56,153 bases of DNA. It comes from Conidiobolus incongruus B7586. Its lineage: Eukaryota > Entomophthoromycota > Entomophthoromycetes > Entomophthorales > Conidiobolaceae. The notes under the pieces were generated by a model, which was given only the letters and a program-made list of their open reading frames with translations, did no database searches and was not told the DNA's origin. The stretch covers positions 1 to 56,153 of the forward strand of contig JNEM01016185.1 in NCBI GenBank assembly GCA_000697335.1, given 5' to 3'. How positions within the stretch are numbered: the stretch's first letter is position 1; each line of letters starts with the position of its first letter. The position numbers and the translations under genes are program-made. Positions 10,488 to 21,457 of the stretch are shown piece after piece.

Positions 10488-13454
10488 TAATATGAAATTT
10501 GTAATAATTAATCCAAACGATTTATTATTTCAAAATACATAATAGTTTTCCCGTGTAAATTTGAAATATATTAATAAAAACACATGTGAATTGGACTAAA
10601 TAAAAATACTCATATTAAAAATATAAAATGAATATAATTAAAATTTTATATAAAATATTCTTTTTAGAGTTAATGATCATTTACCTTTATTTTAGGATAT
10701 CTCTGATATAGATAACATTATTTATAAAGATTACACTGAATATCATTGCTGTTTAATTTCATTATTATTTATTTTATATGAAATAAATTGTTAAATTGTT
10801 TTTTGAATATAGGGACATAATTAAGTAAATTATAATATATTCAGTAATGATATCGGATTTAAAACCTATAGTTATTAAAGCGTTCGAGGTATTGTAGCGT
10901 AGTTTATAGAATATTTGATTAAATTAATGATTGGGAACCGCTTGTATTAGCAAGCGATTTTAGTACCAAGCTATTATAGGACAGCAAGAAATTTGCATTT
11001 TGATGAAAACCACTATCAGTTAATATATTAATTCAAGTTTCTGTTTTTAAATTTATATCAATAAATTTTAATCTAGGTTGGAACTTGCTTCAGATTACAT
11101 AATATTAAAATTTTTATTATCTCCTCGGGCTATTGTAAAATAAAAAATAATAAACTCATCATTGTATTAGCGTTCAAAGAGATATAAAATGGACATTATT
11201 TCTCGTAGCTCACCAGGCTTGGAAAGTGATAGGAGTGTTAAATATGGTATTAGGACATTGATTATGTTCAACAAGTTCATAAAAATAGTTAATCGAAATT
11301 GGAGTAAGAGCTATTATTAATTCAAGGATTGCAAACTCTAAAGGCTATATTACATGACAAGCTATCAAGTGTTATAAATGATATAAAATAGCACAGACGT
11401 AATTTCAGCTTTAATAATCGATTAAAATACAAAACTATAAATCATGTTTTGTATCCTATTCACATCGAAGAAATGGTCGCCGAGTATTATATTATCGTTC
11501 CTAATAATAAGTGTTAGGAACCCACTTAAGAAGTGCAGAAAACATAGAACTAATATGAATCTAATTTTAGTATCTTTATTATTACATTTATTTAATATTT
11601 ATCAAATCATATCCAAGTATTACATTTATTTTCCAAATAAAATGGTAAATATTTAAATATAATTAATAAGTATCCAATTTAAAAAATTAAGCTGTATATA
11701 GTTGAAATTTTATTACTGTAATAGATGAAATATGGCTGATTTTTAAGAAAAGTTTATTTGGTTTCGAACAGTTTATTATAACCTTTTCAAGAAAATTAAC
11801 ATATCAAATTTTCATCAACTAAAGTTTGTCTTACTTCCAAATTCGATTTTACAAATATATCAATCTTATTTCCAAGTGATTAGAAATATTATTTTTCGAA
11901 TTTATTAGATATTAAACTTATTTATTGCCATATAATTTTAGACTATTAAAATTTTCTAATTTGAATTAGGACCTTATTGAAATATCATATATCAAAAAAG
12001 CTATAAAAATTGAAAATAGAAGATTTATTAATGATAATAAGGATGATAAAAGCCTTTAAAAAAATAAAAATATATTAATTTATTAAATTTATAAGGACAT
12101 TTTTTAATAAATAATCCTTTATATACCAAAATTATACTACACCTATTTGAATTTGTGATTATAAAACCTTGATTAATTTTTTTATTATTAAATATTACGA
12201 AATTTGGCTTGTATAGATTGAGTCTTTCAATAGATACTTTAGAGGTTTTGGTTCGCTCAATTTTCAAATATGATATAATTAGATGATTTATATTCAACTT
12301 AGTAAAAAAATTGTTTTTTATGTCCATTTGAATATTCAAATAGGTATAACACCTCCACAAGAATTGGTATGTATATATATATATATATGCTTAAAAATAT
12401 CAATTCTTCATATTTACTATGTTATTATCGTCAAAAAAATTAAAATAACATCATAATCAATGATTGAGATGAATGATTCTAAAATGAAGTATTCATATTG
12501 TGAGCAATGCTTTCATGAAATGGTTTACCAATTACTATTATCAAAGTATCTTCAATATACTAAACGAGCTATATATAAATTTTAGTTTAAAGTATAACAA
12601 AATATTATAGGTATGTTCAAATAATTTTAAAAATAATAATACTGTTATTTCCTTTCACACCCTCAATAATATATATATTAATAAATCAATTTACCAAATT
12701 TTGATGTAAATATGGCGCTAAAATTATAATTTTCATCCTGAAAAATTTTGTGTGAAGGAATTTTACAGAAAGTAAAAAAATTAGATTGACCTAAAAATAT
12801 GAAATTGAAATCAAAATATAAAAGAATGATATTATTTACTTTATATATAAATGAAAAAGTATCTTCAAATTGATCATCAAATATTCGTCAAACTTTGAGT
12901 CAATTGGAAAAATCCCTTATTTACTTGGCCAATAGGGTGTTTTAAGTAAAACAATTTATAGGGAATAGATAATATTTGAAAAAAATTCTTTCATTAATAA
13001 TAAAAGCAAAAAACATGTACTATGGTTAGAATTTGCGTATCTATATTTTTAAAATTAATATTTAGATATACATCATTGGTCTATTCTTTAGGATTCCATT
13101 GGAAAATACTTGAAAGATGATATAATTAAAAATATTACGTTTAGAAATATATTTATCACTAAAGTATCTTTATATAAAATATAACATTAAGGTATTATTT
13201 TATTCGATGAATTTTTTGAACTTTTAGACCTACAGTTGTTAGAATCACTGATCTAAAATTATACACTTATTTTTTATCAGAAAATATTAAATTCAATAAT
13301 TATAATATTTTATTGGAACTATTTAAACTTTGTTTGATTACATTCTATTAACTAAAAGTTTATGCTTCATTCAACATATTTATTCATATTAGAAATATTG
13401 TAATATACTCGTATTAGTCAACTATTTGGGGTTATATACATTATCGCTAAATTA
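10488..13454. other. Intergenic stretch, mariner B to receptor 3
   Basis: No supportable gene. Between about 10860 and 11480 the DNA is less AT-rich and has short protein-like stretches on both strands. On the minus strand near 11165-11295 one reads INVLIPYLTLLSLSKPGE, and an overlapping plus-strand frame is open for about 40 codons. This could be a decayed gene, but I cannot name it. A 110-codon minus-strand frame at 12028-12360 is AT-driven in composition and matches nothing I know. A TA tract lies near 12372-12388. Confidence 0.4.
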
Positions 13455-14405
13455 CTAAGTATTAAATATATTAGCTATCCTCTTTTTTAATTTCGCTTGA
13501 AATTTTACCCTTAAGGATAAGAATTCATTATTGACATCAGGTTGGAAAAGAATAGTGATAATCGGATTCAAGGCAACTGCTAAATATACCAAAGCATACA
13601 CCAAAGCATCTACGATAGGGGAGCGTTTATAACCAATAGCGAATTTGAGTAAAAACGTTATATAAGATAGCATGAAATTGACATTATAAATTATAAACAC
13701 CAGGATCAATTGTATAATTAATTTGATCTTTTGACTTTTGATAATCATTAATAAGTCCTTGTCCCCATTCGCTTTTCCATCCTCCCTTGCAACATTTAAA
13801 TTTTTGTTTGCAGTCCATCCAATAAAAAAATAACAAAAAGTGACAATCCAACAAGGTATCAAATAGCAAAAAGGGATGATAATAGTCATGATTGAGGAAA
13901 CATTACCAGGCTTTGAGAAAGGTTGACAAGTTAAATATGAAATATTTGGAGCTTCATCATGTCTAATAGATCCGTATAAGTAAATTGCAGTTGCAGGTGA
14001 TAAAGCCAATAATAACACAATTAACCAAAATTTCAAACTCTTTTCAATTTTGTGGCACACTATCAGATATCTCAATACTGATAATATGGTTACAGTGGTA
14101 ATTTCAGCTCTTGCAATCCATTGCAAAGTGAAAGAATATATCCTACATTGTATAGTATTCTGGTCAAAGTAATGATAGCTATATTGCAACTTTGAAACCC
14201 CCAACAAAAATAACTCAATACCACAAATAATCTCAATAAAGCATAATAAAAGAATTAACCTTATTTCTGTTGATTTTAAATTACACCTTTTGATTAAGAT
14301 ATAAATCAACAGGGTATTGGTAGATAATATAAAAATCGAGTATAATAAGGTAATAGAGTTAAAAGTTATATTAATAAATTGTAAATTGTTAATTTCAAAT
14401 TTCAT
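13455..14405 (-). CDS. Rhodopsin-like (class A) 7TM receptor 3
   Basis: Predicted GPCR, 316 aa. The frame is open upstream to an ATG seven codons earlier (14426), but I place the start at 14405 because MKFEINNLQFIN then aligns exactly with MKFDINDLKFIN of receptor 2. Seven hydrophobic segments match those of the other copies. Cys87 and Cys160 are kept, as are Leu111-Arg112-Tyr113 and Asn-Pro in TM7 (ALNPIITILFQP). TM5 has IPCWIVTFCYF. The tail is strongly basic (KFQAKLKKRIANIF). The closest relative in the window is receptor 2. Class A membership is clear; function as a chemosensory receptor is inferred from the tandem array and not shown by sequence. Confidence 0.9.
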   Translation of the reverse strand: MKFEINNLQFINITFNSITLLYSIFILSTNTLLIYILIKRCNLKSTEIRLILLLCFIEIICGIELFLLGVSKLQYSYHYFDQNTIQCRIYSFTLQWIARAEITTVTILSVLRYLIVCHKIEKSLKFWLIVLLLALSPATAIYLYGSIRHDEAPNISYLTCQPFSKPGNVSSIMTIIIPFCYLIPCWIVTFCYFFIGWTANKNLNVAREDGKANGDKDLLMIIKSQKIKLIIQLILVFIIYNVNFMLSYITFLLKFAIGYKRSPIVDALVYALVYLAVALNPIITILFQPDVNNEFLSLRVKFQAKLKKRIANIFNT

Positions 14406-16148
14406 TATTTGGATGAAGTATATCAAAGTAGGTTTTTGGTTATGGACAGAGTTTTCATTAATATATCAATAAGTTTTTGCAATTTATATCAGTGTTTCAT
14501 TTATAATAAGTCACTTTTCAATTATCGGCTTTATATCCATTAATTTGTAAATATTTCATAGTAAGACTAATTTGTATGTGACTAAACAAATTTAATTATA
14601 TAAAATTAATAAAGTTTATACGTATAAAGGGGAAAGATTAGTTATTTTTATAATATCTGTCACCAACCGAGTGACTGACCGACATTAAGTTTTCACGTGT
14701 CCTTCGAATAGGTAGCTATACTATCGAGGGAGTTCCCCTGCTTAGTCCCGAACAGCCACTACCACGAGATCCATCTAACCCAGTCAGGAATGAATCTGCT
14801 AAGGACTATAAAAACTTAAATAAGTTCACTAATAAAAAATGACAAATTAGTTAATATCAAATTAGGCAACTAATGGTTGTTCGATTCATTTAATTTGAAA
14901 CGTGTTACTTTGGTTAAACTGATCCGGACACAATATTCGACTTAGCTTTAGTAGATCCTAGGGTAACTTCATACGATGAAGCAGTCAGGGTTCGTCTGGC
15001 TACCCAGCTTGTAGCTGCTGCTCCCCATATAGTGTGAAAAGTGCTCACTTATTTGGAGACTCTGTTCGTCAAAAAAGTAGTAGAAATTGGACTTTCGTTG
15101 TTACTTGAGGCAACAATATCTGTAAAATTTTCTAGTGATGTTTCAGATATATAGTATCTATTTATTGAACTGTTTGCCATATATTACTTTGTTAAATTGA
15201 ATTTTTCCAAATATGTTCAATTTTAAATGATTAATTTGTATAAAATTAATTCCATAAATTAGAGTAAATTTTTAAAATATTTTAATTAATGTTAAAATAT
15301 GTTATACTAGATCTAAATAGCTTGTCAAAACGTTATGCTAATAGATCAAAATTGATGTAATATTATTATCAATTAAATCCATATTCAGTAAAAAATCAAA
15401 AATATATATTGATTTTTTGAAAATTATATATAATGACCGAATTATGTGTAGTCAAATTTAAATTATGAAATAACTGTTCGATGAAAATAAATTATAAAAA
15501 ATATGTCAGTAAGGAAAATTTCCAAATCAATTTTCTTTTTGAAATTGTACTATATTTGCAATACAGTAATCAGTTATGATAGCGTAGGTCCGAATATATT
15601 ATTAATGTATCTAATGAGGTTAACTTATAGGATTATTTTATAACTCTAACAAAATACAATATCACTATATATGCAAGTTTATTTAAATTCACAATATTTT
15701 GCTACAAATAAATTTATTGTCAAGATATATATTTCATATATACCAAAGATGTAAATTTATAAAAGATATTAGAAGCTATTTATGGTTTATATTATGACAA
15801 TATAAAAAATATTTCATATATTTATATATGAATATATTTTATCTTTGAAATTATTTTTGGTTGGATAAAAGACCTGATTAAACATTTACACTGTTGATAC
15901 TAATATTATTAAAATCAATTGAATAATATATAAAATAAAAAGATTTGTAGAAGCAATAATTATAATCATATGATAATTTTTAAGATTAAGACACTATAAA
16001 GTTTATAACCTAATATATAGAAAATCTTTTCAGTTTTATATAAATCTAATCAAAAAAAATCCTATCCAATGATTGCTATATATATAAATACAATTAAATT
16101 TCCAAATGAATTAAATATACCTTATAATTTAATTGTATTAATTGTTAT
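14406..16148. other. Intergenic stretch, receptor 3 to receptor 4
   Basis: Holds the presumed receptor 3 promoter (ATATAAATT-like string about 85 bases upstream of the start) and the GC-richer island described separately at about 14662-15120. From 15120 to 16148 it is AT-rich with nothing else that I can support. Confidence 0.5.
14662..15120 (+). other. GC-richer island with two protein-like open stretches, unidentified
   Basis: This segment is clearly richer in G and C than everything around it and uses GC-ended codons unlike the receptors. Two plus-strand stretches look like former coding sequence: about 14675-14815, with RIGSYTIEGVPLLSPEQP, and 14921-15033, with VRVRLATQLVAAAPHIV. They are separated by an AT-rich spacer. 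I do not recognise either. It may be a fossil of a mobile element or a fragment of a displaced host gene; it is broken and not functional as it stands. Confidence 0.45.
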
Positions 16149-17099
16149 TTATTGAGTAACAAATATATTTTTAATAAATTTCTTAAATTTAGCATGAAAT
16201 CTAACTAAAATGATCAGAAATTCATGATTGACTTCTGGTTGGAAAGTGATCGTCACAAAGGAATTGATAGCAACTGTGGCATGAACGAATATATAAACTA
16301 GTGCATCGATAAATGGAGTCCGTTTGTAATTAATCGCAAATTTTAATATTAGAGTGATATATGATAACATGAAATTAGCGTTATAAACCATAAATACCAT
16401 AAATAATTGAATCATTAATTTAATTTTTTGTTTTCGAATTATTTTTAATAATTCCCTATTTTCATTTGCTATAGCATCAGATTTCATAGTATTCAATTGT
16501 TTGTTTGCAGTCCATCCAATTGCAAAATAACAATAGGTGATTATCCAAGCAGGCACTAAATATAAGAATGGTATAATAATACTCATGATAAAGGATAATG
16601 TTGAAGGAATCGAGTAGGGTTGACAATACATATATGATGGGTTAGGGTTGGCATCTTTGTTAATAGAACCAATTCCGTAAATAATAGTTGCCGGTAAACA
16701 TCCTAGTAATAGTATACCAATCCAGAATTTCAAACTCTTCTCAACCTTGTGACATACTACCATATACCTCAGAATAGACAAAACTGCTACAGTAGTAATT
16801 TCGAGTCTAGCGAGCCATTGGAGAACAAACGCATAAACGAGACATTGTACAGTATAGGGACCCAACCACTGATAGCCATAAATGAATTTACCTATTGCTA
16901 AAACAAATAATTCTATACCTGCAAAAAATTCAACAACACATAAAATAAATATTAATCGAATTTCGGTTAATTTGATATCACATTTTGAATATAATATATA
17001 CATTAAAAGAGAGTTAACAGTTAGAATGAATATCCCAAACAATAAAGTAATTGAACTAAATGTAACACTTATAAATTGTAAATCATTAATATCTATCAT
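16149..17099 (-). CDS. Rhodopsin-like (class A) 7TM receptor 4
   Basis: Predicted GPCR, 316 aa, one exon. It aligns with the other copies one residue shorter at the N-terminus (MIDINDLQFI). Cys86 and Cys159 form the expected disulfide pair, and Arg111-Tyr112 close TM3 (ILRYMVVCHK). The TM7 motif is altered: Asn279 is followed by Ser280 (INSFVTITFQP), so the Pro of NPxxY present in every other open copy is missing. TM5 has VPAWIITYCYF, with Ala in place of the Cys of its paralogues. The frame is otherwise intact to its stop, with the usual basic tail (RFHAKFKKFIKNIF). The NS variant could mean altered signalling or the first step of decay; the sequence alone does not decide. Confidence 0.88.
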   Translation of the reverse strand: MIDINDLQFISVTFSSITLLFGIFILTVNSLLMYILYSKCDIKLTEIRLIFILCVVEFFAGIELFVLAIGKFIYGYQWLGPYTVQCLVYAFVLQWLARLEITTVAVLSILRYMVVCHKVEKSLKFWIGILLLGCLPATIIYGIGSINKDANPNPSYMYCQPYSIPSTLSFIMSIIIPFLYLVPAWIITYCYFAIGWTANKQLNTMKSDAIANENRELLKIIRKQKIKLMIQLFMVFMVYNANFMLSYITLILKFAINYKRTPFIDALVYIFVHATVAINSFVTITFQPEVNHEFLIILVRFHAKFKKFIKNIFVTQ

Positions 17100-18818
17100 G
17101 ATGTTATATTTTTAATTAAATATACAATCTAATAGTTCACGAAAGAAGGATCTTATATAAAATTATTTATTTTTAAAAATCTAGTGTTGGGATATTATTG
17201 TTTGATAATAGTAATTCCTATCCAACAGTTTTTATAACTAATTGATATCAATATTAATTTTACTTTTAATGAATCATAATAAGTTATAAACTCATACCAA
17301 TTATTTTTATTGCTATTTTACAATAATATTAAATTAATTTTTACCAAATTAAAATCTTGAAATAATATTAGTATTATATTTTTTTAATTTGTGATAAATG
17401 GTTCTATTTTGATAAATTCATTCCTATTTTTGAATAAAAATTTTAGATGAAACTAAAAATCCTAGTCTGGATATTATCCACAATACCACAACAACATGGT
17501 CAAATAGCAAAATCCAAATGTACAATTAATAATTTTATAATCGATTAAATGGAATAATCAAAGTGTACTTGGTATGATGTTGAATATTTTAATATTTTAT
17601 ATTGAGAATTAGCTATATTGTTTTGAATTCATTTTATTATGATATATCATTTGCAATCTTGATTATTAAATAAGGAAAATTACTCTATTAAATGCCTAAA
17701 TAATTGAAATATTTTAACAGTTTTTCCAACATTATGTATAACTGGTTAGCCAACTGATTTAAACTGAGTCTCACATTTTCTAGAAATTATTAAATCCAAT
17801 GATAACAAGGTTAATTAGTTAGAGTAACTTCAGTTAAATATATTTCTAACAATTCAAACATATTGCTTGAAATATTCTATGGCGCCATTATTAATTGATA
17901 ATCATACTATTAATAAATCCATTATAAAATTTCATTAAATCTGATTAATTTTTTCAATATTTCATGTAAGCTATTCGAATATATCCAATTTAAGTAATGT
18001 TTCTGGATTGTTTGAAAGAATAGATTTAATATATCGCAAAAATAATTTCAATTTGATTGATATATAATCTAATTTCTATTATAAAATGAAATTATATATG
18101 TATATATATAAAGGTTAACTTATTGATCAAATTTGGCTTACTTGCAAATAACCTCATATTAAAGATACTATGGCTTGTTTCATTATATATATTGATCCAC
18201 TTACCACTATAAATTTCATATTTTTAATTCAATATAACCGTTAAAATAGAAAAGCCAATTATTATGAAAAAAATTATATTTGGATATAAAACTTTAAGAA
18301 GTTATTGTATCTACGCTTCATTAGATATTTTAAAATTATTAAGAGAGTCTTATCTTTATTATAATATTTATATAGATATATAAGTTTGATCAAAATTGAC
18401 AAACTTGATTAATTCTTATAATATTATCAAATACATTTAAAAAATTTCTATAAAGAGAAACATTTATATTGCTGATTAAAAGTTTTAGTTGTTTCATACA
18501 AAAAGATCAATCATTTTATATTAAAATATAACAATACTCTATTCATAATAAATTTGTAATATAAAATGTTCTCAACAACATAAATATTATATATTAAGAG
18601 AATTGATCCTTAACATTGAGATGAAAAATAATCAGTTTTTTATCATATTATCATTAATTAGAATATATTACAAAATGATTAAAAATTAATGTTTTTGATT
18701 AAATACATATTAATATTTCACTAATTATTCAAGTTCATAATATCCTTATTATTGTGCTTTTATGATCAAGAAATTATAATTTTGAAATCTTAAATTATAT
18801 ATTAAGATTGGATTAATA
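17100..18818. other. Intergenic stretch, receptor 4 to mariner E
   Basis: AT-rich, no gene seen. The left end contains the presumed receptor 4 promoter; the right end is the TA target of the eroded mariner copy E. Confidence 0.5.
17150..17160 (-). promoter_or_regulatory. TATA-like box upstream of receptor 4
   Basis: On the minus strand reads TTATATAAGA, 50-60 bases before the start codon of receptor 4, at a spacing like those of receptors 1 and 2. Confidence 0.3.
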
Positions 18819-20081
18819 TTATTTTAAATTTTAAATATTAAGACTTTTTTAATATAAAAAATAAAAATTTTATTATATAATATACAAATATAAAAATATC
18901 ACATAAAATCTATTCTTTCCTCTGTTATTAACATTCTGTATTTTTTAATAAATCTCTAATACTTATAAATGATTCTTTTATTCAAGGCTAAAATTTGATA
19001 ATTTATAAATTGATCAAATTTATTTGCAAATATTTTCTTTTTTATAAATTTATTTTTTTATTACCTAAATCAATTTTAATCATATCAGTTTTTATTAAAT
19101 AAATATACTTGATATGGTAGGTTGTCCTAATTATTTTTAACTAGATAACTCTTTACAACTTTATTTTTTTTATTTTATAATCATTATATAGAAAAATAGA
19201 TAATTTTATATTATATTAAATATATTAATCAAAGCTAATTTTATTTAGAAAAGTAATATAAAACTTAGTATCAATTAATTTTCCCATAAAAACCAAATAG
19301 AGTTAATATATGATATTAAAATCTAATACAATGATTATTATTTAATTAAAATTCAAATATTTATATTTTAAAATCTATAGAAATAATAATTTTAACTTAA
19401 TATTTTAATTTATATTTTTATTAAATGTTATATAAATTGATTTGTATTTTATTAGTTAAGGTAATTTGATATAAAAACCTTAGGTTTTAGTTATATTTTA
19501 GAAGGTTTTTTAATAATAATTATTTTGACATTATTAATCTTTAGTTAAATTATAATGTTTTTACTTTATTGGTTTATTAATTAATGTAAATATAAACTAT
19601 AATATTAATAATTCTATAACATAACTGATAGCAAAATATTTTAATAGTTCTTTGATTAATTTAAAAATGTATTTCAATATATTATTACTTTATTTATTAA
19701 TAAACAAATAATATCAAATTAATTTTTCAAAATTAATTAGTTTTAAATATTTTTTTTATTTTTAAAATAAATTAACTTATAATCAATTGTTGATTTAAAT
19801 AAAACATTGTATTTAAACCTTTTTGTATATTTTAATTAATTTTAAAAAGTTTGTAGTTAAGTTTTATTAATATCAAAATATAATACTTTTGATAACTTTT
19901 ATATAATTAAAAAATAAATTTCCAAAAGGTAATTTTATGATGAAGAAAAATTATACATATATATACAGTTTAAAACTATTTATTCTCCTATTTAATTTGT
20001 ATATATTTATTTTATGAAACTAATAATATTTTTTAAAACCTAGAAATTAAAAAATTTTCAATTTCTTTGATTCCAAAATAA
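18819..20081 (-). mobile_element. Mariner-family transposon, copy E (heavily eroded)
   Basis: Recognised by alignment with copy D. The left end (TTATTTTAAATTTTAAATATTAAGACTTTTTT) parallels the D end, the right end parallels D's AAATTAAAAAATTT...CAAGGTAA end, and TA dinucleotides flank both sides. An internal match is the reverse complement of 19260-19310, which reads close to the GGAAAATTAATTAATA...AAACTTTATAT segment of copy A. No frame of useful length remains. The sequence is extremely AT-rich with long T and A runs, consistent with an older copy mutated mainly from G/C to A/T. No CpG remains. Confidence 0.75.
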
Positions 20082-20276
20082 TACATACTATTTGGTTATA
20101 AGGTAGAAAATGATGTTGGTAATAATATCCATCAATTAACAAATGTAAACTACTAGTTAGATATTCACTATTATTTAGTATAATATTTAATAGTTTGAGC
20201 AATTTAGCCAAAATTAAATCCTTTCGAAACGAACTATATAAAACCTCTTATTAAAAAAATTTATTTTCTCATATAT

Positions 20277-21457
20277 TTATTTTGTAACATTTTTTACATT
20301 TAGCTTGAGATTTAACAAAATCAAAATAAACTCACTATTCACTTGAAGTTTAGAAATAATAGTAACAATTGGGTTTAAAGCCACAGCTCCATATACTAAT
20401 ACATAAACAAGTGCATCTATAACGGATGTTTTTTTACAGTCAATTGCGAATTTCAATATGAATGTAATATAAGATAACAGAATTTTTATTATATATTATG
20501 CACCCATACAATAGTTAGAGGATCAATTTGATTTTTTGCTTTGCAATCACTGCTAACAAAATGTCATATCTATTCGCTTTAGCTTAATTTTTAATCCTAT
20601 TCAATTACTTATTGGCTGTTAGTCTAATTGAAAAAAACAAAATGCACTAATCCAACAAGGGATTAAAAATCAAAATGGGAGGATTATTGTCATTATTGGA
20701 GTTATTCTTCAGGGTTTAGAAAATGGTTGGCAGGTCAAATATGATATCATGGGAACTTCGTCATTCCGAATATAACCATACGAATAAATTCCAGTAGTAA
20801 GTATCATAGATATAAGTAAGCAAATGATCCATAATTTCAAACTCCTTTCCGTTTTATGACAGATAATCATATATCTTTTAATCAATACAATCATCACGGT
20901 ATACATTTCAACTCGGCAGATCCATTGGATGAAAAATGTATACGGTCGACATTTAAATTATCCTAGTACTGGAAACTAGGATAATTATATTGAGTTCAGC
21001 TCAATTATGGATGACTTATATTAACTTGATATAATATATTTAGTGTTTTTTATTTTAAAATTACCTACTGATAGCAAGTGTCCTCTTTATTGGAATGAAA
21101 ATTGATAAATTTGAATGAAATAGGATAAGAGGTAAATTGTGGATAAATCGAAATAAAAGGTAAAAGTAAAAGGAGTAATTTGGTAGGAATGTGACAACAT
21201 TGAATGTTATCAGAATTGAAGAAATGATATCTATATTTTAATTTAGCAATTGACAGTATAATTAATCCAACTCCAGTAATAGACTTGATAAAACAGAGTA
21301 TTAAAATTAAACAAATTTCAGTGGATTCGATATCACATTTCTTAACCAGTATATAAATTAGACATATATTTACTTAAGATAAAAACATTGCATACAATAG
21401 AATAATAAAATTAAACGTATTATTGAGTAATTCTAGATCATTAACAACAAACTTCAT
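20277..21457 (-). pseudogene. Decayed 7TM receptor 5 with a 238-bp insert
   Basis: Starts with an ATG at 21455-21457 (MKFVVNDLEL, matching MKFDINDLKF of receptor 2) and ends with TAA at 20277-20279. A stop lies in TM1 (FLS*VNI), further stops and frameshifts lie in TM5 to TM7, and the TM3 start is split by an unrelated block at about 20959-21196. The receptor resumes with CRPYTFFIQWICRVE, then KRYMIICHKTERS (KRY here, LRY in the others), ECL2 YLTCQPFSKP, and later a TM7 remnant ALNPIVTI in another frame. The longest remaining open piece is 65 codons at 20709-20906. It lies in the array in the same orientation as its intact neighbours and looks closest to receptor 3 (TCQPFSKP shared). Confidence 0.9.
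20949..21206. repeat. 238-bp insert in receptor 5, with imperfect direct repeats at its edges
   Basis: A block of about 238 bp (20959-21196) interrupts the receptor frame at the TM3 cysteine. It is bracketed by ACATTTAAAT (20949-20958) and ACATTGAATG (21197-21206), a plausible eroded target duplication of about 10 bases. Its left edge holds an 11-bp inverted repeat (ATTATCCTAGT / ACTAGGATAAT, loop ACTGGAA or shorter). No terminal inverted repeat links the two ends and no protein is encoded. It could be a small non-autonomous element or filler DNA from break repair. Confidence 0.5.

Noticed and set aside
11444-11656. 70-codon plus-strand frame
   Set aside because: No conserved motif, and it overlaps a patch where both strands give equally weak frames.
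12028-12360. 110-codon minus-strand frame
   Set aside because: AT-driven Lys/Asn/Ile/Phe composition, no signal peptide or motif, no paralogue in the window. Recorded in the intergenic entry only.
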